DNA of 64,000 nt from Streptomyces griseocarneus (GTDB taxonomy: Bacteria > Actinomycetota > Actinomycetes > Streptomycetales > Streptomycetaceae): positions 62,001 through 126,000 of the forward strand of contig PENC01000013.1 of NCBI GenBank assembly GCA_003674045.1. Direction: 5' to 3'. Each line of letters begins with the position of its first letter. Position 1 is the first letter of the stretch. Positions 17,614 through 25,165 of the stretch are shown here, one piece after another. Position numbers and translations under genes: made by a program. The notes beneath the pieces were generated by a model. It searched no databases, was not told the DNA's origin, and worked only from the letters and a program-made list of their open reading frames with translations.

Positions 17614-19206
17614 TCACCCGACGGTGGCGAGGTCGGTGTAGAGCGTCGCGAACATTTCGGCGATCTTCAGCTCCGGCCTGCCTGCGAGCCGGTAGGCGGT
17701 GGCGATGTCCCGTTCGCCGCGCTCTTCCAGGAGGCCGATCACCATGGGACGGTGCTCGATGACGTACGTGCGCAGCTTCGTCATCGGCGGCGGCGCGCCC
17801 TGGTCGGGGGCTGAGATCGGCTCCAGGTGTTCCTGCATCGTCATGCCCATAACGCGGGCCTGGATCTCCGCCTCGGTGAGCAGCACCGTCATCACTCTGT
17901 TGACCTTGTTCATCTGGGCAGGGCGGGGCCGGGGGAGGTCCTGCGGTTCCTCGGCTTCGCTGGTCTCCTCGGGTCGCTCAGGGGTGGGCGGTTCCTCGTC
18001 CGGGCCCGGGGGCGGCGGCGTTCCCTCGTTGACGGGCTCGGGCTCGTCCGTCGGTTCCTCCTCGTCGACCGCGTGCCCGGTCAAGTCCTGCTTGTCTCCG
18101 GGCTCCTCGCCGCCCTCCATGCCCGCCTGTGCCTGCTCGGCCTTCGCTTTGAGGTGGTCCAGCGACTTGGTGATCAGGTCGTCGGCGCTCATCACGCCCC
18201 ACGCGGTGTCCGTCTTCACGGCCGTGAGCGTGCGACGGCCGTGATACTCGCGCAGCTCGCGCAGGGCGTTCTCGGGGTCGCTGGGGTGCATCAGGGCGTC
18301 GCGGATCAGCGTGGCGGCCTGCTCGCTGGTCAGGGCCGGGGCAGGCCGGGCGGGCTGCTGAGACTGCTGGCCGTGCTCCTGCAAATCGGCGTCGGGCCGC
18401 AGTTCGGAGGCGGAGCGGGACTCGGCGGCGTCTTGCAGGCCAAGGCGGCGCAGCAGCCCGTCTATGGTGAAGTCGTGGAACCGCTGGGTCTCGCCGGGCT
18501 GGATCTCCATGTGGAGGGTCCGCACGCCGGTGAGCCATGCTTCGCCGATGGCGTGAAGGTCCACGATCGCGTCGACGGCCGCGGGAAGGTTCTTCTCCGT
18601 CTTCACCTTCCGGGTCGTGTTGCGGGTCGGCTTGTCGTTCTCGAACGCCGTGACGATCTCTGTGCGGGCGAGCAGCAGGCACGGGCCCTGGTGGCGACGC
18701 AGGAGCCACAGCACCTCGCCCCACCGGTCCTTGGCCCGGTTCCACAGGTCCGAGTCGATGACGACCGGGTCGTCGAGGGTGGGCACGCGGGAGCGGTTGC
18801 GCTCCGCCTTGCGGATCGCACGGTTGCGCGCATACATGGCGATCTCGTCGCTGAGCATGTCCCACAGCGAGGTCATGGAGTCGATGACCAGCATGTTCGG
18901 CTTGTCGTCGACGCGGGGCTGGTGGTTCACCCAGCGGATCGCGTCGAGGATGTCCTGGTACGAGCCGTCGTGCGGGACGATCTCGTAGTCGGCGCCCGGA
19001 ACACGGCCGTAGTAGTCGGCGGTCCCCTCGGTGCCGCCGATCTCGATCCAGTACGTCATGCCGATCAGGTCGGAGCCGGAGCCGCGCGCTGCCTCGTAGC
19101 TCTTGCCGGTCTTCTCCGGGCCGGTGAGCAGGATGATCGGCGGATTCGGCTTGCCGGTGGGCTTCCGGCTCTTGCGGGTGCGCTGGGGCGCGGTGATTCC
19201 AGCCAC
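17614..19206 (-). CDS. Sak4-like AAA/RecA-type ATPase
   Basis: 530 residues, GTG start with GAAAGG upstream. Residues 1-260 form a RecA-like NTPase core: Walker A GPEKTGKS at 29-36, Walker B MLVIDSMTSLW near 105, and a LLLARTEIVTAF segment. This is the arrangement of phage Sak4-type single-strand annealing or recombination ATPases. About 230 additional residues follow: an Ala/Gln-rich part, a low-complexity Pro/Glu linker and a small helical C-terminal domain with LRTYVIEHRPMVIGLLEE. It is the last gene of the leftward early module and probably works with the SSB encoded at 29335. Confidence 0.7.
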   Translation of the reverse strand: MAGITAPQRTRKSRKPTGKPNPPIILLTGPEKTGKSYEAARGSGSDLIGMTYWIEIGGTEGTADYYGRVPGADYEIVPHDGSYQDILDAIRWVNHQPRVDDKPNMLVIDSMTSLWDMLSDEIAMYARNRAIRKAERNRSRVPTLDDPVVIDSDLWNRAKDRWGEVLWLLRRHQGPCLLLARTEIVTAFENDKPTRNTTRKVKTEKNLPAAVDAIVDLHAIGEAWLTGVRTLHMEIQPGETQRFHDFTIDGLLRRLGLQDAAESRSASELRPDADLQEHGQQSQQPARPAPALTSEQAATLIRDALMHPSDPENALRELREYHGRRTLTAVKTDTAWGVMSADDLITKSLDHLKAKAEQAQAGMEGGEEPGDKQDLTGHAVDEEEPTDEPEPVNEGTPPPPGPDEEPPTPERPEETSEAEEPQDLPRPRPAQMNKVNRVMTVLLTEAEIQARVMGMTMQEHLEPISAPDQGAPPPMTKLRTYVIEHRPMVIGLLEERGERDIATAYRLAGRPELKIAEMFATLYTDLATVG

Positions 19207-19220
19207 GGAACGGGCCTTTC

Positions 19221-19250
19221 GCTTCGGGTCTTCCGGGTTGCTCTCCCGGA
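19221..19250 (-). promoter_or_regulatory. conserved leader: AGAGCAA hairpin plus GACCCGAA box
   Basis: Read on the minus strand, TCCGGG-AGAGCAA-CCCGGA (19250-19232) forms a 6-bp stem with a 7-nt loop. It is followed by GGAAGACCCGAAGCGAAAGG, the last part of which serves as the ribosome binding site of the gene starting at 19206. The same loop and box recur before the genes at 25747 (minus) and 32697 (plus); the box alone recurs before 22859. Confidence 0.6.
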
Positions 19251-19280
19251 TGGTGCGGCGCGCAGGGCTTTAACCTCTCG

Positions 19281-19316
19281 CCCTGACGCGCGCTGTATTA
19301 TTTTAGCGTGTCAGGG
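19281..19316 (-). promoter_or_regulatory. dyad operator over AT-rich promoter of the early ATPase gene
   Basis: Half-sites CCCTGACGCGC (19281-19291) and GCGTGTCAGGG (19306-19316) form an 11-bp inverted repeat with one mismatch, around a 14-nt AT-rich centre. On the minus strand the centre reads TAAAATAATAC, a plausible -10. This fits a repressor-binding site covering a leftward early promoter 75 nt upstream of the gene start. Confidence 0.5.
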
Positions 19317-19323
19317 CGGAGAA

Positions 19324-19599
19324 TCAATCCGCGTGCAACAGGTCGGAGATCGGACTTTTCGTGGGTGGGACGGCGCCCTCCCAGGGCCGCCGACGCCAAG
19401 CGTCCAGGCCCTGTGCGTCGCCCTCGGCTCCTTGGAGCGCCGTGGTCGGCACTGCCTGCCACTGGTTCACCGCCTTGTCGTGCACGGCCCGGACGGTCTC
19501 GGCGTCTTGACGCCGCAGGGCGAGCGCGATTTCCTCCCACGGCTCACCGCCCAGGGCCTCGCTAAGGGGACCCTGGGTTACCAGCGTCGCTGCCCACGG
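19324..19599 (-). pseudogene. orphan coding-like segment after a TGA, same frame as the upstream gene
   Basis: Directly after the TGA at 19602-19600 the same frame stays open for 91 codons to a stop at 19326-19324. It reads as ordinary protein (LSEALGGEPWEEIALALRRQ, then DAETVRAVHDKAVNQWQAV). No ATG, GTG or TTG lies before the coding-like part; only CTG, ACG or an internal GTG could start it. It may be a decayed gene, a non-canonical start, or a readthrough extension. I recognise no family. Confidence 0.4.
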
Positions 19600-20058
19600 T
19601 CAGCCGCCGGACGCGAACATGTTCGACACGAGCAGAAGCAGCGCGGCGAGGCCCGTGGCGATGCACGCTCCTTGCAGGTGCCGGAACTTGGTCCTCGCCA
19701 GCCGGGACAGTATCCCGACCTGCTGCGGTCGGACGTCTTCGCGTACTGCGTCGCGGATCTCCTCCGGCTCGAGTGATGCCTAGTGGAGGAACGAAGTGTC
19801 GCGGTCTTTGAGCCGGGGCAGGACAGCGAGCGTGATGAACACGATCCCTGCCACGAGGGAGCCAGCCGCCACGCCGGCTGTGACACGGGCGGCGGTGGGG
19901 CCTTCGGAGAGAGCGCTTCGGACCAGCGCGGCCATTTCCGTCCAGGCACCGAAGAGCAACGCGGCTTTCACATCGGTCTTGCCGAGCGATTCGGTGACGT
20001 TCTTCAGGGCTCGGTCGAGCCCGGTTTCGTCCTGCGGTTCTTCAGGTATGCCGCTCAC
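19600..20058 (-). pseudogene. Pycsar-effector-type membrane protein interrupted by in-frame TAG
   Basis: A GTG start (20058) with AAGGAGAA upstream gives 92 residues ending in TAG at 19782-19780. In the same frame the sequence continues for 59 residues without a start codon (EPEEIRDAVREDV, SRLARTKFRHLQGACIATGL) to TGA at 19602-19600. Read through, the 152-residue protein has the PycTM layout: KAALLFGAWTEMAALV, a second hydrophobic segment ending AVLPRLKD, then an R-x-x-K-F/Y-R-H block and a last membrane helix. PycTM proteins are membrane effectors of cyclic-pyrimidine anti-phage defence. No cyclase is adjacent. A nonsense mutation is the simplest reading. Confidence 0.55.
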
Positions 20059-20082
20059 GGTTCTCCTTGTTCTTGAACACGT

Positions 20083-20116
20083 GGGAGCCCGAGCAGCCCA
20101 CGCTGCTTGGGCTCCC
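20083..20116 (-). promoter_or_regulatory. 14-bp hairpin in the leader of the PycTM-like gene
   Basis: GGGAGCCCGAGCAG (20083-20096) and CTGCTTGGGCTCCC (20103-20116) pair as a 14-bp stem with one G-T pair and a 6-nt loop. It lies 25 nt upstream of the GTG at 20058. It could be a terminator or attenuator for leftward transcription entering the module. Confidence 0.5.
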
Positions 20117-20602
20117 GCCGATGGGTTGTGGTGTGGTGGTCAGGGTGCGGTCGGTGGCCTGCGCTCCGCATGCGGGAAGGCTCCCGCTCGCCAGGTATGT
20201 CACCATTGGGCGGCTGCGCGGAGCTGTCGCTTAATTCGCTTTCCTTGGCCCCGCACGCGGCAGACCGTGCACTGTTGCCGCTGTCGTGGGCATTGGTCCC
20301 GTAGCGCCCAGCCGACCACGCCGTTGCTTGGGCGAGATCGATTTCGTCGACCTCTGCGCATTGCGGGGCATGAATCTCTTGCTCATCGACGAACCCGCGT
20401 GGGTCACATCCGACACACGTTGGTGCGTTAGTGCCCTGAGTTCCTGATGCACCGTTGATTTAAGCGTGGGGCGGTCGGGACCGAGGCTGGCCGGGTTGAC
20501 GTTGTCGCCCCCTCCCGCCGTGGTCACCACAGCGGTGCACTGTGGACTGGACCCCGCCGCAAGCGCCACTCGCTCATCGTCGACAGGCAACGGAGGCCCG
20601 CC
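20117..20602. other. divergent intergenic region, no supported gene
   Basis: About 490 nt separates the leftward PycTM-like gene from the rightward gene at 20603. Several frames stay open on both strands but none combines an RBS, a start and convincing coding character. The only clear structures are the hairpin at 20083-20116 and the dyad at 20527-20545. Confidence 0.4.
20527..20545 (+). promoter_or_regulatory. CCACAG-N7-CTGTGG dyad before the moron gene
   Basis: A perfect 6-bp inverted repeat with a 7-nt spacer, 57 nt upstream of the ATG at 20603. The geometry (CAG-N7-CTG core) resembles the CAGC-N7-GCTG dyads at the two early promoters at 25895 and 32609, so the same repressor may bind. 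This is an inference from spacing. Confidence 0.35.
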
Positions 20603-21709
20603 ATGCCCCAATGGTTCTATCCGCCGCAGATCCGCGAGGGCTTCAACTGCCCCGAACTCACCCAGGCTCAGGCCGATGAGTCGATGGCGCACGCGTGGGA
20701 GTACAACCGCTGCGTGTGCCCGACGTTCACCGACTGGGATCGCTACATCGCCTTCGCCAAGTTCACCACCATCGCCGTCGTGGCCGAGTTCAAGGGCGAG
20801 CTGACCCATCCGCTAACTGTCGACAGGCCGTGCGGGTACGACCTGGACGAGATCCTGGAGACGATCTTCGGGAACACCGTAGGCCATGAAGAGATGAGTC
20901 GACAGGCACGGTGCTGCTTCCTGATCACTTCCACGAAGGCATCGCAGGGGAAGGAGTCCGGGCTGCTGCGCCGGTACGCCGACGCGCTGGTCTACTCCCC
21001 CAAGGACTGGTTCCGGCTGCGCGACACCGATGGCCTTATCCGCTTCTACATGGCCGCGTCCCTGGCCTGCAACGACTTCAACACAGGATGGCCAACCGAG
21101 GAGGAGTGGCAGCTCCTGGCGGAAATCGGCGCCATCATGTACGACTCCGTGGCGTTCTTCAAACACCGCGCCGAGGGCGAGATCATGTCCACTTTCGCCT
21201 ACGTGGACGAGGATATCCGCACTGAGATGTACGCCATCGCCCGCGAGGTGCTGTGGATGCTGGACTCGGAGTGGGCCAAGTACGCCCAGCGCCGGGTGCT
21301 GGTGAACATGCTGCGGTCGTTCGGCGGGCCGATCCACATGATGATGCGCCGGTACCGGTTCGTCGAGGACGCCATGGTGATTGGGAAGCCGCCGACGGAG
21401 GAGACGGTGAAGGCGACGCGGGAAAACTACAAGCTGTGGTACCGGGTCGCGGCACCTTCAGGGCCAGTGGATGATCCCCAGTACGACGCGGCGCTGGCGC
21501 AACAGGAACAGCTGATGTTCGACGGCATGGCCGAGATGCTTGAGCGGCCGGAGCATCTGAAGTGCACCGAATGCACACGTCCCACTCAGGCCGACAGGGG
21601 CGAGGGCATGTTCAACGCCATCAAGATGTGTGACCACCACCGCGACGAATTCAGCAGTCACATGCTGAGCATCAGGCAACGGGTCCATTCCGGCTTCGAC
21701 TTGGCATGA
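20603..21709 (+). CDS. class I terpene-synthase-like protein lacking catalytic motifs
   Basis: 368 residues, ATG with CGGAGG upstream. The N-terminus (FYPPQIREGFNCPELTQAQA, then HAWEYN), the helix FTDWDRYIAFAKF, the segment YDSVAFFKHRAEGE and the late RRYRF follow the order of bacterial sesquiterpene synthases. However, the Asp-rich metal motif is replaced (AEFKGE), and the NSE-type motif is altered (N to Y, S to A). A C-terminal CTEC ... CDHH set could bind zinc. It is the only rightward gene inside the leftward module and has its own terminator, so it looks like a lysogenic cargo gene. The fold assignment is by eye; activity is doubtful. Confidence 0.45.
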   Translation: MPQWFYPPQIREGFNCPELTQAQADESMAHAWEYNRCVCPTFTDWDRYIAFAKFTTIAVVAEFKGELTHPLTVDRPCGYDLDEILETIFGNTVGHEEMSRQARCCFLITSTKASQGKESGLLRRYADALVYSPKDWFRLRDTDGLIRFYMAASLACNDFNTGWPTEEEWQLLAEIGAIMYDSVAFFKHRAEGEIMSTFAYVDEDIRTEMYAIAREVLWMLDSEWAKYAQRRVLVNMLRSFGGPIHMMMRRYRFVEDAMVIGKPPTEETVKATRENYKLWYRVAAPSGPVDDPQYDAALAQQEQLMFDGMAEMLERPEHLKCTECTRPTQADRGEGMFNAIKMCDHHRDEFSSHMLSIRQRVHSGFDLA

Positions 21710-21776
21710 AACCCCGCCACGCCAGCGAGCACGCGCGTACCCATCCAATCAACGACACATCACGAGCTCAGGACAT

Positions 21777-21822
21777 TAGAGCGTGTTCGGCGGGTCGGTG
21801 GCGACCCGCCGAACACGCTCTA
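21777..21822. terminator. perfect 21-bp hairpin between convergent genes
   Basis: Arms 21777-21797 and 21802-21822 are exact reverse complements with a GTGG loop. It lies 67 nt after the terpene-synthase-like gene and 41 nt before the stop of the convergent gene ending at 21864, so it can end transcription from both sides. Confidence 0.8.
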
Positions 21823-21863
21823 GATCAGGTGCACCCGTCGCGAAGTCGTGCAGGTGCGGTACG

Positions 21864-22859
21864 TCAGGATGCCTGAGCGGTCCCGCTACCGGCTTCCAGG
21901 CCGTCCAGGTCCACGCCGTCGCCGCGCTCCTCCTGCTTCTCCGCGCGGTAGCGGGAGTCGAAGCGGGGGCCGACGTTCTTCCGGCCGTTCTGCGGGCTCT
22001 GCCCGAGGCGGCGACCAAGCTGGGTGGGATTCAAGTCCCCGCGGGGGCCGAACCGGTGGTGCTCGTCGGCATCCCTGGCCGTCTTGTAGACGGTGTACAG
22101 CTCTTCCTCGGAGAGCACCTTGACCGGCTCGATCTCCGGAGCATGCACCGGCTCCTGCTCCGTCTCCTCCGATGTCTCGTCCTTCGGGTCCGGCGCCGGG
22201 GCCTCGGCCAACTGCTCGGGTGCGGGAGCCTTGGCCTTCTCGGCGGGCGCCTTCGATATGGAACGCGGTACTGCTAGCGTTTTCTGCGGCGCCGCGGGTA
22301 CGGGCGCCGCAGTGTCGAGCAGCGCGCCGGTTCCGTCCTCGTCGACCCAGTCGGAACCCGCACCGCGAGCACGGACGAACCCGGAGATGTGCAACCCGAA
22401 GCTGCCGCCGAGCGGCACCATCGCGGCGACGGCGCTGCCGATCACGTACACGTACACGCGGTTCTCCGCCATCACGGTCGGGGCGCCGCCGACACTGAAC
22501 CACTCGGACAGCGCGACCATGGCGTGTCCGACATTCGCGGCAATCGAGATGCACAGCAGGAACGCGAAGATGCACCACAGCGACCAGTAGTAGCCGCCCT
22601 CTTTGCCCCGCTCCGTGCGCTTGCGTATCGAGGTGACGGCTCCAGCGTTGAAGGCGAGGAGCAGTTCGAGTGAACCGGCCATCGCGGCAGCCGCGAGGCT
22701 GGGGAAGCCGATGAGCGTTCCGGCCCAGTGGAGTTGGTACAGGGAGGCGAGCATCATTCCGAAGCCCGCGGCTGCGGCTCCGATGCGGAGGTTGCGGTGC
22801 CAATCTCGCAGGTCCCGCTCACCTTGGGTAATGGTGCGTATGGTGGGCAACTTGGGCAA
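21864..22859 (-). CDS. multi-pass membrane protein with cytosolic C-terminus (DUF2637/SpdB-like)
   Basis: 331 residues, TTG start with AAAGGGA upstream. Four hydrophobic segments lie within residues 20-170 (GAAAAGFGMMLASLYQLHWA; AAAAMAGSLELLLAFNAGA; SLWCIFAFLLCISIAANVG; YVIGSAVAAMVPLGGSFGLH). A Pro/Ala/Glu-rich linker and a basic C-terminal domain (LNPTQLGRRLGQSPQNGRKN) follow, the latter resembling an HTH. This arrangement is common in actinobacterial mobile elements (SpdB or DUF2637-like proteins linked to spread or replication). It has the GACCCGAA leader box of the early genes. Confidence 0.55.
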   Translation of the reverse strand: MPKLPTIRTITQGERDLRDWHRNLRIGAAAAGFGMMLASLYQLHWAGTLIGFPSLAAAAMAGSLELLLAFNAGAVTSIRKRTERGKEGGYYWSLWCIFAFLLCISIAANVGHAMVALSEWFSVGGAPTVMAENRVYVYVIGSAVAAMVPLGGSFGLHISGFVRARGAGSDWVDEDGTGALLDTAAPVPAAPQKTLAVPRSISKAPAEKAKAPAPEQLAEAPAPDPKDETSEETEQEPVHAPEIEPVKVLSEEELYTVYKTARDADEHHRFGPRGDLNPTQLGRRLGQSPQNGRKNVGPRFDSRYRAEKQEERGDGVDLDGLEAGSGTAQAS

Positions 22860-22870
22860 GGGAGGTCCCT

Positions 22871-22886
22871 TTCGTTCGGGTCTTCC
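22871..22886 (-). promoter_or_regulatory. GACCCGAA leader box before the membrane protein gene
   Basis: On the minus strand GGAAGACCCGAACGAA lies 12 nt before the TTG start at 22859 and is almost identical to the box at 19221-19234. Upstream, CCCGAGG and CCTCGGG can form a hairpin, but with a different loop from the AGAGCAA type. Confidence 0.5.
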
Positions 22887-22999
22887 CCGAGGACCTATGC
22901 TCGTCGGCCCTCGGGTTACCCGAACGATATAGCCTCCGCCCGCCGGCGCGCTTCTCTCATCGCCCAGGCTCTGTCACCGGTCGTACGACGGCTTGCTGT

Positions 23000-23797
23000 T
23001 CACCAGTCCAGCGGCTTGTGGGGCGTGCGGCGGTCCGGCCCGACGACCTTCGCCAGGTAGGCCCGGTCCTCGATGCGCGACAGCAGTCGATCGCCGAGGA
23101 CGGCCTTGATGCCGTCGCGCCGCAGGTTGGTCGAAAACAGGGTCGGCCTGCCCGACGCGAGGCGGGAGCCGACCAGGTCGGTGGTCTCCCGGCGGACGAA
23201 CTCGGTCTGCGTGCCGTCCATCTCGCCGCACAGCTCGTCCAGGATGAGCAGGTCCGGGTCCTCGACGTGGCGCCGACGGATCTCGTACCGGCTCATGCCG
23301 TCGGGCCCCCCGTCTGGACGGCGCCAGGTGAGGTACGCGGAGTGCTGCACGAACCGCACGAGCAGGCCCCGGTCGCTGGCCTCATTGCCGAGCGCCGCCA
23401 CCGCGGTGGTCTTCCCCGAGCCGATGTTCCCCGACACGATGAAGTGCATCGTGCTGGGGCGCGCCTTTCCCCTCTTCGCCTCGACGACCGAGTCGAGCCA
23501 GCGGCTCAGCATCTTGGGGCACTGGTTGTCGTCCAGGTCGGGGAACCGCCACTTCAGGTAATCGTCATGGTCCGCCGCGCTCATGCTGTTCCGCCAGGCG
23601 AGAGTGCGGGCACGGCGCTGGGGGACGGAGACGTCCTCCCACAGCTCGGTCTCGGCGTCCTCGGGCGGCGCGGGCACTCCAAGCTGAGAGAGGTCCGCCC
23701 CACCGCGTTGAAGCGCCGCAAGCGTGCGCTCCGTGATCTCGAACAGCCGCTTCGGCTCGCGGCCGGGGATGAAGCGTTCGGCGGCCATGGCGCTCAC
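23000..23797 (-). CDS. DnaC/IstB-like ATPase, helicase loader
   Basis: 265 residues from a GTG at 23797 preceded by AAAGGAG, just after the stop of the next upstream gene at 23817. The N-terminal third is charged and helical. The AAA+ core shows Walker A GNIGSGKTT, Walker B LLILDELCGEM, a sensor-like STNLR and a C-terminal RIEDRAY arginine. This is the pattern of phage DnaC-type loaders that place the replicative helicase. The two upstream winged-helix genes would be the matching initiators. Confidence 0.75.
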   Translation of the reverse strand: MSAMAAERFIPGREPKRLFEITERTLAALQRGGADLSQLGVPAPPEDAETELWEDVSVPQRRARTLAWRNSMSAADHDDYLKWRFPDLDDNQCPKMLSRWLDSVVEAKRGKARPSTMHFIVSGNIGSGKTTAVAALGNEASDRGLLVRFVQHSAYLTWRRPDGGPDGMSRYEIRRRHVEDPDLLILDELCGEMDGTQTEFVRRETTDLVGSRLASGRPTLFSTNLRRDGIKAVLGDRLLSRIEDRAYLAKVVGPDRRTPHKPLDW

Positions 23798-23816
23798 CGT
23801 TCGTTCTCCTTTCGTA

Positions 23817-24806
23817 TCAGGCGGGGACGACGCCGAACATGGCATCGTCGTCGGGGACGGTCAGAGTGGGCGGCCCGGACGTGTCGTTCGTCCCCCAGGT
23901 CGCAGCGTCGCTGTAGGGGGCAGGGCGGCCGCCGTGGGCAGGCATCGGCTTGTTGTTCCGCTCGTCGCTCAGCGCGCGCTGGAACTGGTGCGCCGTGGGG
24001 AAGTGCACCCCAGTGCGCTGAAATGCCCTGGCCACCTGCTTCTGCGTGTACTCGGCGTCCAGGGCCTGCTGGCTGAGCTTGACGAGTCCGAAGTACCACC
24101 CGGACTTCTGCTTGCCCGCGTACGGGCCGAGGCGCTGTGTGGCGTGGTCGTAGTACCAGGTGGCGACTTCCTGGGCGGGCGTTTTCACCTTGGTCTCCCC
24201 GGCAGTCTCGTCCTGCTTCTCCGAGGCGCTGGACTGCTGGGCCTTCTTCGCGGCAGCACGAGCGGCGGCTGGCGGGACAGTGCGAGGCTTCTTCTTCGGC
24301 TCCGGCTCGGGCTCCTCCAACCCCTCGGGCTCTGGATCATCTTCGACGGGGACGTCATCCGGTCTGGCATCCGGGTCGGTCGCGAAGCCGTCCGACCCGA
24401 GGCTGTTGTCGGGGTAACGAACGCGGAACGACCCGTCCTCCTGCTCGACGACCGGGACGTCCAGCTTTTTGCCGAAGGTGATGTAGTCCTTGGCCCACTG
24501 TTCGACGGGGTACGCGCTGACCGCGGCGCCCATGGCCGTCTTGCCGTCGAGGAAACGGCGTCGCTCCAGGCGGTAGTAGCCGTGCGCGGCCAGCTCGTGG
24601 AGTGCTTTACGGGCGGCGTCGCGCCCTTCGCGTCCCTCGCCGCGTGCGAGCTGTTCGGAGCGGACGTTCCAACTGTCGGCCTGGTCAAGGCAGTACGTAA
24701 GCAGGCCGAGTGCACGGTAGCTGATGCGAATGTCGCGGGCCGTCGCGGACTCGACCGCGACGAAGAGGGGGCGGCGGTTGTGGCGCACCGCGCTGCGGTT
24801 CGTCAC
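23817..24806 (-). CDS. replication-initiator-like winged-helix protein
   Basis: 329 residues. GTG 24806 overlaps the upstream stop as GTGA. The N-terminal 100 residues read as a winged helix (ISYRALGLLTYCLDQADSWN, EGRDAARKALHELAAHGYYR), as in DnaD or phage replisome organiser proteins. A Glu/Pro/Lys-rich linker (about 150-205) leads to a C-terminal helical domain (EVATWYYDHATQRLGPYAGK) of the type that recruits loaders. It is followed by the DnaC-like gene. Initiator function is inferred from domain order and operon. Confidence 0.65.
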   Translation of the reverse strand: MTNRSAVRHNRRPLFVAVESATARDIRISYRALGLLTYCLDQADSWNVRSEQLARGEGREGRDAARKALHELAAHGYYRLERRRFLDGKTAMGAAVSAYPVEQWAKDYITFGKKLDVPVVEQEDGSFRVRYPDNSLGSDGFATDPDARPDDVPVEDDPEPEGLEEPEPEPKKKPRTVPPAAARAAAKKAQQSSASEKQDETAGETKVKTPAQEVATWYYDHATQRLGPYAGKQKSGWYFGLVKLSQQALDAEYTQKQVARAFQRTGVHFPTAHQFQRALSDERNNKPMPAHGGRPAPYSDAATWGTNDTSGPPTLTVPDDDAMFGVVPA

Positions 24807-25093
24807 GCGGCTGCTCCGTTCACGGTCTCCTGCGGCAGCCGGAAGTGGGTGTGCCACGTCTTACGGCCATGGGAGCCCATCTCGTACACGCGCCGGGATT
24901 CGGCCATGCCCTGCTTGCGGAGTTCGGAGAGGGGTTCGCGGGCCTGATGGTTGCTCAGGTTGCACGCGTTGGCGGCGTCCTGCACGGTGACCCAGTCGCC
25001 GCCGCTCTCCAGGACGAAGTAGCAGTACAGGCGGAACGCGCGGTCGGATATGCCTTCGGCGAGCGCCGGGGCGATGTGGATGCGGGTGGACAA
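24803..25093 (-). CDS. small winged-helix DNA-binding protein
   Basis: 96 residues. SDRAFRLYCYFVLESGGDWV, TVQDAANACNLSNHQAREPL and SELRKQGMAESRRVYE form a complete winged helix-turn-helix. It resembles the N-terminal domain of the next gene, with which it overlaps by 4 nt, so the pair may have arisen by duplication. It likely binds the phage origin or regulates the replication operon. Confidence 0.65.
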   Translation of the reverse strand: MSTRIHIAPALAEGISDRAFRLYCYFVLESGGDWVTVQDAANACNLSNHQAREPLSELRKQGMAESRRVYEMGSHGRKTWHTHFRLPQETVNGAAA

Positions 25094-25165
25094 GGCAGGG
25101 TCCTTTGAGGGAAGGGCCCGGCCGCCGCAGCGGGGCGGCCGGGCAGTCGTTCGACGGTGCGCGCG

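Noticed and set aside
17001-17641. Several overlapping open frames across the GGCGCGCC array
   Set aside because: Translations are Arg/Ala/Pro/Gly runs dictated by the palindromes, with no consistent RBS and no similarity to normal proteins.
17827-19776. 649-codon open frame on the plus strand
   Set aside because: Antisense to the Sak4-like ATPase, which has Walker motifs and an RBS; the plus frame reads as a Val/Leu/Arg-rich shadow.
20231-20809. Minus-strand frame upstream of the terpene-synthase-like gene, and alternative frames between 20240 and 20440
   Set aside because: Three minus frames look equally plausible by eye and none has a good RBS; coding status could not be decided.
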